A stretch of 33,829 nt of DNA from an archaeon. GTDB lineage: Archaea > Aenigmatarchaeota > Aenigmatarchaeia > GW2011-AR5. Numbering within the stretch: position 1 is the stretch's first letter; every line of letters begins with the position of its first letter. The stretch is taken from contig JACPVU010000008.1 in the NCBI GenBank assembly GCA_016191585.1, positions 1-33,829 of the forward strand. Direction: 5' to 3'. The notes beneath the pieces are model-generated. The model was not told the origin of the DNA and made no database searches. It was given only the letters and a program-made list of their open reading frames with translations. The position numbers and the translations under genes were made by a program. This document shows positions 1 to 8,500 of this stretch, in pieces.

Positions 1-81
1 AAATAAATCCATATCGGTATAGAAAATTATGCGTTAAAACAATTAGTTGTAAAATATAGTTTGGAAAATATACAAAATCTA

Positions 82-224
82 TTTATATACGAACTAAGTT
101 TTAAATATGACTATACTCAATTAGATATAAGAGTATTAGTCTTATGAGGTATGATCCCATGTGGACGTCGCCTCTAAGATGTTGACGACTCACCTTCTGT
201 CGAAAGACAGAAGCAATCTTTTTT
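82..224 (+). ncRNA. candidate structured small RNA (three consecutive hairpins, then a T-run)
   Basis: TATA-like tttatata at ~82-89; hairpins 109-141 (GACTATACTC/GAGTATTAGTC), 161-193 (GTGGACGTCG/CGACTCAC) and 194-213 (CTTCTGTC-GAAA-GACAGAAG, GNRA loop), then TTTTTT at 219-224. Confidence 0.4.
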
Positions 225-1035
225 ATATTTCTCTGAAATGAATTCTTTTTGGGTCAAAATCATATTTGTTATCGATATAGTACCCTAATACAATGTCTAC
301 AGATTGAATTTCTTTGGATTCATTAATTTGCGTCTTACTAGCATAGAAGTCAATAATACATCCATTCAGTAATTTTATTGTTGCTCTCATCTTTTGGTCT
401 TCTCTCGTGTTCTTTAGAACCGCAATTACTTTGCCTGTCGCCCTCAGTCCTATTTGGCGTATCAGGTTTTCGATAAATATATTCGTGCCATGCTTCTGAT
501 GACGAATATTGTAGTCTTCGTTTACTTTAACTTCAATATCACAATCCTTCTTTTGTGATTTAATCCACGACTCCAAGTCTTCTGAAATACAATTTGGTAT
601 ATGGAACAAGTAATAGTCTTTGTGTGAGTATCTTTGAGGAATTCTATGTTGAAATATGTTTATCTTAATTTTAAGTGAATTATTTACAAGAGAAACTATA
701 TCATTTCTGCACAAGCCTTTTTGTTTATTTGTTAATTTATGATAATGAAACGGGGATCTGATACCTCTTTTAACAAATATTTTTTCCATATCCGCATAAA
801 ACTCAAATATTTCCTTGTAACTTCCTGAAATTACTCCACTGAATTTCAACTGTTTTGCCGAATCGATAGCTATAAAATATGCCATATATTCTTGTTGGAC
901 TTTAAAGTATTTATGAATAGCACGAAATACGGCAAGGCAAAAAAGTGGAGAACGCCTACTTTTCTGTAAGCCGATCAGACTTCTTAAAGAGCGTTTGCAA
1001 TTCTTCCATATTACTGGATGATATTTTGAAGTCAT
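223..1035 (-). CDS. hypothetical protein; true start may be the internal Met (MAYFIAIDSA...); possibly a divergent DUF3800/RNase H-like protein
   Basis: 270-aa ORF; N-term FIAIDSAKQLKFSG and C-term ESKEIQSVDIVLGYYIDN loosely resemble DUF3800 motif spacing; assignment weak. Confidence 0.55.
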   Translation of the reverse strand: MTSKYHPVIWKNCKRSLRSLIGLQKSRRSPLFCLAVFRAIHKYFKVQQEYMAYFIAIDSAKQLKFSGVISGSYKEIFEFYADMEKIFVKRGIRSPFHYHKLTNKQKGLCRNDIVSLVNNSLKIKINIFQHRIPQRYSHKDYYLFHIPNCISEDLESWIKSQKKDCDIEVKVNEDYNIRHQKHGTNIFIENLIRQIGLRATGKVIAVLKNTREDQKMRATIKLLNGCIIDFYASKTQINESKEIQSVDIVLGYYIDNKYDFDPKRIHFREI

Positions 1036-1273
1036 GCATTAAAAAATAAGAATGACCCAGTGTCGCCCTTCCGAAGAAGGTGCAAGACTGGGGAACATAT
1101 TAATTAATCTTGTATTCTCAGACTTTTTAAAGGTTTTTCATGGTTAGGTTTTGGGCTTATAAATAGCCAAAGTATATATACTTTGTAAAAAATATAATGA
1201 CTGTGAGTAAGTCCTTCCGAAAGGATGATGGCTCCCTGGTGAGCTTGGGACGATTGGAAGGGGTCACATATTT

Positions 1274-1899
1274 CTAATATATTGATTTCAGGCATTTTAC
1301 CTTGTCTTTTATTATGTCAAAATATATCTGATTTTTGTTCGTTATTTTGTGCATCGCAGCACCACAGGCAAAATCCACACAAAAAAGACCCTGATTTTCC
1401 TGTGATTGAAGATGTTTTATTGATATTTTATTTACGGCGTTCATGAGATGCTCATTCTGAGTCAATAAATACAATTCTAACGCCTCTTGCTGAATTCTTG
1501 AGAAAGAGCGGTCAAAAATTATTGATGTATCTTCTTCTATTGACTGCGAAAAACATTTTTCAGCCAAAATCTTAAGCAAGTAAGAATACATTCTTACGGG
1601 ATCATCTTTTATGTAGCCGTATGCATTGTGTTTGTCTACATAAATGAAAAACATTCCTACATCAAGATTTGCAATATCATGAAGTATCCTTTTTCTATTT
1701 TCTGGGGATGTATTAGAGAACTTTATTTCATTCCTTTCTTCTTTCTTCCTCTTTACCCTTTTTCTATGCCGCTTTATTACCTGTTCAAGTATTTTTCATC
1801 TTTTATTTTCAGTGCACCAACAAGAAAGAAATCTGATGGCTTCCAACCTTTCTTAAAGTCGAATCCAAGATCGCCGGATTCGTCAATAAATACGTACAT
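1274..1899 (-). pseudogene. DUF3800 domain protein, frameshifted (two ORF fragments)
   Basis: N-term MYVFIDESGDLGF (DUF3800 signature) starts at 1899; stops at 1777 (KYLNR*), but the shifted frame reads QVIKRHRKRVKRKKEERNEIKFSNTSPENRKRILHDIANLDVG into the 1274-1654 ORF (...IIFDRS...ENQGLFCVDFACGAAMHK). Confidence 0.7.
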
Positions 1900-2174
1900 T
1901 TTATCGAAAATAATAAGATTCAGAAGATATAAAATACTGATTCGATACATGACATGGCAAATAAATGTCTTTTCTGACCAGTTTCCCCTCTTTTTCTTGC
2001 TAATTTCTTTCATTTATCAGTATTTTCTAAGGAATTCGTGAATAATTTTTGAATTTTTTCTTAAAAACAGATGTGCGGCAGTATGACAGCAATATAGAAT
2101 GAAACTTGTCACTTTATGGTTGTAATTTATCCGTAATTGAAAGTATATAAAGAACGAATTGCAATACATTTGTA

Positions 2175-2390
2175 ATGTCTCAGGTTAGTGTGGTTGAGAA
2201 AAAGATTATCGACATTCTCGATAGCAATGAGATTCTTTCTACTTCTGAAATAGCAAGGCAGCTGAACATGAGAAGAGAGGTTACAGCTGGTTACCTGGAC
2301 GCCTTGGCAGACCAGGGAAAGCTGAAAAAAACAAAAGTAGGAAGGTCAAATGTTTTTATTCAACTAAAAAACGAGAAAAAAGTTTGCTGA
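2175..2390 (+). CDS. small winged-helix/HTH transcriptional regulator
   Basis: 71 aa: VEKKIIDILDSNEILSTSEIARQLNMRREVTAGYLDALADQGKLKKTKVGRSNVF, classic wHTH; TATA-like tatataaag upstream. Confidence 0.8.
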   Translation: MSQVSVVEKKIIDILDSNEILSTSEIARQLNMRREVTAGYLDALADQGKLKKTKVGRSNVFIQLKNEKKVC

Positions 2391-2507
2391 ATCACACCAA
2401 ACGAGAAAAAAATATGGCAGGTCAAGAAAACGGAATTAAAAACTATATATAGGACGCAAAAACAAGATTAAATCAGGGAATTTTTCCTGAAACTTGGGGT
2501 TCATGAA

Positions 2508-5500
2508 ATGGAAAAAAGCATGAAAGGTTTGCTGAAAGGCTCACACAAAGGCCTGATGACCGGTGCAATATTCGTACTTGCAATTGCGCTAGTCCTCGGA
2601 GTACTGTACGTGACAACAGTATCAGCTTCTCACAGCACAGCAACCACGGTCGCTCCGGCAGGGCCTGTAGATACATCGCAGGCAATCCAGCTGAACTTCA
2701 CAATTACAAGGACAGGTGCGGATAACTTTACCAGGATAAATATAAACTTCACGGCTGCAGGGTGGGGCGTGCCAAGCAGCAACAACTCGATAACATGTTC
2801 TAATTCTGGAAGCACCCAGTGGAACGCATCGCTGCCAGGCGGCGGCATAGTAAGGTGTTTTGCGGACGTCGCTGATATAAACTTCACAGGCACAACTTTC
2901 AATATTACTGTTTCCGGGACAGCATCCCCTGCTGCACCGCAGACATCAACATTCACCATCAATACCACAGACGACACAGGCATTACAAACGTGTCTACTG
3001 TTGCCATAACAGTTACCCAGTTGTTTGCCAATGCAACTCTGAACGACACAGTAGCTGAGATAAGCTCGGCAAAAGCATACACGTTCACGATAGGAAACAA
3101 CGGAACAGACGAGATAAACAGGATCATAATTACCTATACAAATGCGGCGTTTGCCGACCCGTCTGCGGGGAATATTGTCTGCCCGTCGATATCTGGTTCG
3201 TGGGGCTCTGCGTCCGTTGATGCGGATCTCAATACAATAACCTGTACAAACAGCGGAGGCCAGAACCTTGTTTCAGGGCAGTCGACAACAATCACAGTAG
3301 GAAGCTTTACTGCTCCTGCCACAGCCGGCGTAAAAACTTTTGATATCGATGCCCGCGGCAATCTTGGCGGCAACTTCTCGCTGCAGGCCAACAGGCCGAC
3401 CGTGACAGTATACGGCACAATGGCTCTCACGTCTGTCGACCGCGCATCAGGCGCAACAACGGTCGCGATCGGCGCGGCTAATAAAATCATGGGACAGATA
3501 AACCTTTCGTCGACAGGCGAGGCAATTTCGTCAATTGCAATACGCGTAAACACAGTCGCGACAAATCTCAACGACCTTTCAAGGATAATGGTATACAATG
3601 ACACAGGCTGCAATGGTACAATAGATGCAAGCAATGATTTTATTCAGGTAAGCGACACTGTAAACCAATCAATGGTGCTCACGCTCGCGTCAACAGGCAA
3701 TATTCCTTCAGGGAAAGCACAGTGTTACCTTATTGCCTATAATATATCAGCGACAGCAACAGGCGGAGACACGATAAAAATATCAGTCGGCGGAACAAAC
3801 ACAACAGGTACAGGCGACAGTTCCTCGCAGACTATTACATCAACTGGCTCTGCTTTCGGCTCTTCAACAGTCACGATATTCGGCGCTCTCAATATATCAG
3901 GAACAAACCGCGTCGCAACCACCAAGCAGATAGGGACATCAAATGTTCTTGTCATTACGTACAACTTCACCGCGACAAGCGAGGACATGAACGTCACTAA
4001 TATACAGTTGACAAGGACAGGCACTTCGCAGGACGCTGACGTGACAGCTGTCGCTTTGTACAACGAAACAAACATAAATGACGGCGTGCTGAACGGAACA
4101 GAAACACTGATAGGATGGAAAACAGCATCGCCCAACGGCGTGTACAATTTCACTAACATGAATTTCATCGTAAAGAGCGGCGCCACAAACTACCAGACAT
4201 TATTAATTATACTCAATTTGTCGTCGAGCGCGACAGCAGGCAGGACATTCGGAGTCGAACTCACCCCAACAAATGTTTCAACTACATCGATTACATCTGC
4301 TCAGGCAATAACCGAGACAGTCACGACAGGCGCTTCAACAGCGTCGAAAATCTACGGTACTTCAGCGATAATAGGAATCAACCAGAATCCTGCGACGACT
4401 GTAATAGCATCCAATAATGTAGTAACCATAATCTACAACATAACTGCCACAGGCGAGCAGATGAACCTTACGGCGATAAACATAACACGACTTGGCTCAA
4501 TGGCGGGCTCGACAAATACAAATATCAGCTCAATTGGATTGTATAATAATTCTGTCGGCGATACAGCACTCGGGAACGCTACACTGATGAGATGGAATGC
4601 AACAGAACCTGTGAATGGTGTTTACGTTTTCAACATCAGTGCAGATGACTCGACAGATATACTGAATATATCATCAGGCGGCAGCCAGCTGCTTTTCGTG
4701 GTGTTCAACATAACACCAGATGCAACAGGCGGCCAGACATTCGGCGCGAACATAGCAACAGCCAATTTGAGCATGCTCGGATCTGCGTCAGGGGTTGTGA
4801 TCACGCCGACTCTGACAAGCTCTAACTCATCGTTGTCGACGATATACGGAAACTTCTCTGTTGTAGTCGCTGATTTGACGCCGACCAATGTTGACCAGAG
4901 CCAGGAAGCTGGAATAATCAGCCTTGCGTTCAAGGCGCTGGGCGAGGCAATGAACATAAAAGAGCTCAATGCCACAATGGTCAACACAAACAATAATGAT
5001 GTCACTGCGGCAAAGCTCTACGAAGACACTGATACGAGCTCTTCATACACTTCCGGCGATACTTTAATTACAACAGCAGCACTGTCAGGAAATGTTGCAA
5101 GATTCGGCTCAGGCGCGACAAATGGCATATACAACGTGTCCAGAGGATTAACAAAAACATTGATAATTACCTATGTCATAAACGCGAGCGCAACAGCATC
5201 CAATACAGTAGATGCACAGGTTGTTGGAGCAGGAAATATCACGGTTACTGGCGCCTTGTCTGGTGTTGCGATTACAACCATAGGCGCATTTGCACTGAAC
5301 CCTGCAGGCACGTCAAACATACTTGCGCTCTCTGCAACCGCGGTTGTCAACGATACAACACAGCAAATAAATTTGAGAAAGAACCTGAAGTTCACGATTA
5401 CAAATCCTTCAGGCGGAGACAGCATAAACGAGATAAGAGTCAATTACTCGATATCAGGATATGCTGATACTGAAACAGCAAATCTGACGTGTCCTACAAT

Positions 5501-8500
5501 AGGTGCAGGTGCGTGGGACAAGACTATTGATTCTAATGGCAAGGTTGTGAAATGTACAAAGACCTCTATAGCATCGGCACTTGCTGCTGGCGCAAATGCG
5601 GATGTCTCGATTGCAAGCTTCCTTGCGCCGGCAACCGCGGGCTCAAAGGTCTTTGACATAACAGTGAATGGTTCTGCAGGCGGCAACTTCACGCTGTCTT
5701 CAAGCAGGCCGACGATGACAGTATACGGAACACTCAGTTTAACAGGAACAAACAGGGTGGCTTCAACAAGGCAAATAGGGACAACTAATGTCACAATAAT
5801 CACATACAACCTGACAGCCGCAGGCGAAGCAATGAATGTTTCTGCCATACAGCTTACAAGAACAGGATCTGTGCAGGACGCTGATATAAGTGCTGTCGGT
5901 CTGTACAACGATACGTCAAATGAAGGCGTGTATAATGCGACAGAAACCCTGATAGGATGGAACACAACGTCAAATGGAGTCTATACCTTTTCTAACATTA
6001 ATTTGATTGTGCCTTCAGCAGGCTCACAGATACTTCTTATAGTATTCAACCTGTCAAGCTCTGCAACAGGCGGACGAACTTTCGGCGTTGAAGTCATTGC
6101 TGCAAATGTGACAACAACCGGCGTTTCTTCATCACAATCAATAACCGAAACAGTTACAACAGGCGCATCGACAGCGTCAACTATTTTCGGAACCTCAGCA
6201 ATAACAGGAATCAACAGGCTTACACCTACAGTGAATGTCAGCTCGACAAATGTGCCTGTGATAATCTACAACATAACTGCCACAGGCGAGCAGATGAACC
6301 TTACGGCGATAAATATAACTCAGCTTGGCACATCGGCAGGGCCGACCAACACAAATATCACGGCAGTCGGATTATATAATAATTCTGCAGGAACTGACCT
6401 GGCAACAGCAACATTGATGAAATGGAACGCAACAAGACCTACAAACGGCGTCTATGTTTTCAACATCAGTGCAGATGACGGAACAAGCATATTGAATGTA
6501 TCTGCAGGCGGCACTCAGTACCTATTTGTTGTGTTCAACATATCAGGCACAGCTGACGTAACATTCGGCAAGACAGTAGGCGCCAACATAGCGACAGCCA
6601 ATTTGAGCATGCTAGGCAGCGCGTCTGGCGTAGCGATCACGCCGACGCTGACAAGCTCGAACTCAAGCCTTGCAACGATTGTCGGCACTTCATCAATAAC
6701 AGGCATCAACAAGGCAGGCGCATCGAATAATGTAAGCACATCAAATGTTGCCATCATAGTTTACAATATCACAGCTACAGGCGAGGCAATGACCTTGTCG
6801 AACCTGAACATAACAAGGCTCGGCACGGCAACTGCGGCAGACATAGCAGCTGTCGGCGTATACAACAACTCTGTAACGACATCGGCAACAGATTCGACAC
6901 TGATAGGATGGAACAGCTCTTCGCCGACAGGATTAATATATAACTTCTCGGCCACATCGCTTGCAGCAGTCGCAGCCGGCAGCAACCAGCACATCATAGT
7001 TGTATTCAACCTGTCAAGCTCTGCAACAGGCGGACGAACTTTCGGCGCGAACATAGCAACGGTCAATCTGACACTTACAGGCGCGACGTCATCACAGGCA
7101 ATAACACCGACACTGGCAAGCTCTAATTCATCGACTCCGACAATATTCGGAACTACAAGCCTCACAGGAATAAATCAGGTTACGGCGACAACAAACATCA
7201 GTTCAACGAATGCTGCGGTCATGGTTTACAATATCACAGCCACAGGCGAGGCAATGAACATTACTGAATTCAATATAACAATGACAGGAACAGCCACGGC
7301 AGCTGACATCCCTGTAATCGCACTGTATAATTCTTCAACGAGCACAAGCATAACAGGAGCCACTGCTGTATCAACAAACGGAACAAGAACAGGAATAAAC
7401 GTCAGGTTTGCAGGAACACCTGCTGTCGCAGTTGCAGCTGGCGGTTACCAGCATTTGATAGTTGTTGTTAATGTAGCAGCCGGTGCAACAGCCGGCAATA
7501 CGTTTGGCGTCAATACTGCAACAGCGAACATGACATTCAGGGGCGGAACATCGAACATAGAGGCAGTTCCTGTTGTTTCGACCACAGCTTCCAGCACATC
7601 GACAATAATCGGCACATCAACAATCACAGGCATCAACCAGGTCAGCGGAACAACCAATGCAAGCTCTTCAAATGTAGCGATTGTGGTCTTCAACCTGACA
7701 GCCACAGGCGAGGCAATGAATCTCAGTGAGATAAATATAACAATGCTCGGCTCGGCTTTAGCAGCTGACGTCACTACTGTTGCTTTGTATAATTCCTCGA
7801 CAGGCACAAGCATAACAGGCGCGACTGCAATATCGGCAAACGGAACAAGGTCAGGCATAATGGTCAATTTCACAAAGACAGCTGAAGCACCGCTTGTTGC
7901 AGTCGCAGCTGGCGGCTACCAGCACCTGATAGTTGCATTTAATGTGGCAAGCGCTGCTACAGGAGGACGCACATTCGGCGCAGCTTCGACAACCGCCAAC
8001 ATGACTGTGATATCAGGCACAACAGGACAGAACATAAAACCTTCAACCCAGGCAGCATTGACGTCAACGACATCAACAATATACGGAACGTCAGCAATAA
8101 CAGGAATCGACAAGCAGGTAACTATGAATCCTGCAGGAACAAATAATATCGCGGTAGTTGTCTATAATATTACAGCAATGGGCGAAGCTGTTAATCTGTC
8201 ATACTTGAACATAACAAGGCTCGGCACGGCAACTGCGGCAGACATAGCAGCTGTCGGCGTGTACAACAATTCTGTCACGACGTCTGCAACAGGTTCGACA
8301 CTGATAGGATGGAATTCGTCATCGCCTAGCGGCTTGGTGTACAGCTTTTCTGGTACACCTATTGTGACAGTCGCAGCCGGCAGCAACCAGCACATTATAG
8401 TTGTATTCAACTTGTCAAGCTCTGCAATTGGTGGACGCACATTTGGTGCGAACATAGCAACAGCGAATCTTACAATGGTTGGCGGAACAACTAATAATGC

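Noticed and set aside
1104-1295. 63-aa minus ORF
   Set aside because: Overlaps structured intergenic hairpins and the TATA palindrome; no recognisable features.
1628-2041. 137-aa + ORF (Phe/Tyr/Leu-rich)
   Set aside because: Antisense to the DUF3800 fragments, whose motifs are recognisable; composition typical of an AT-rich shadow ORF.
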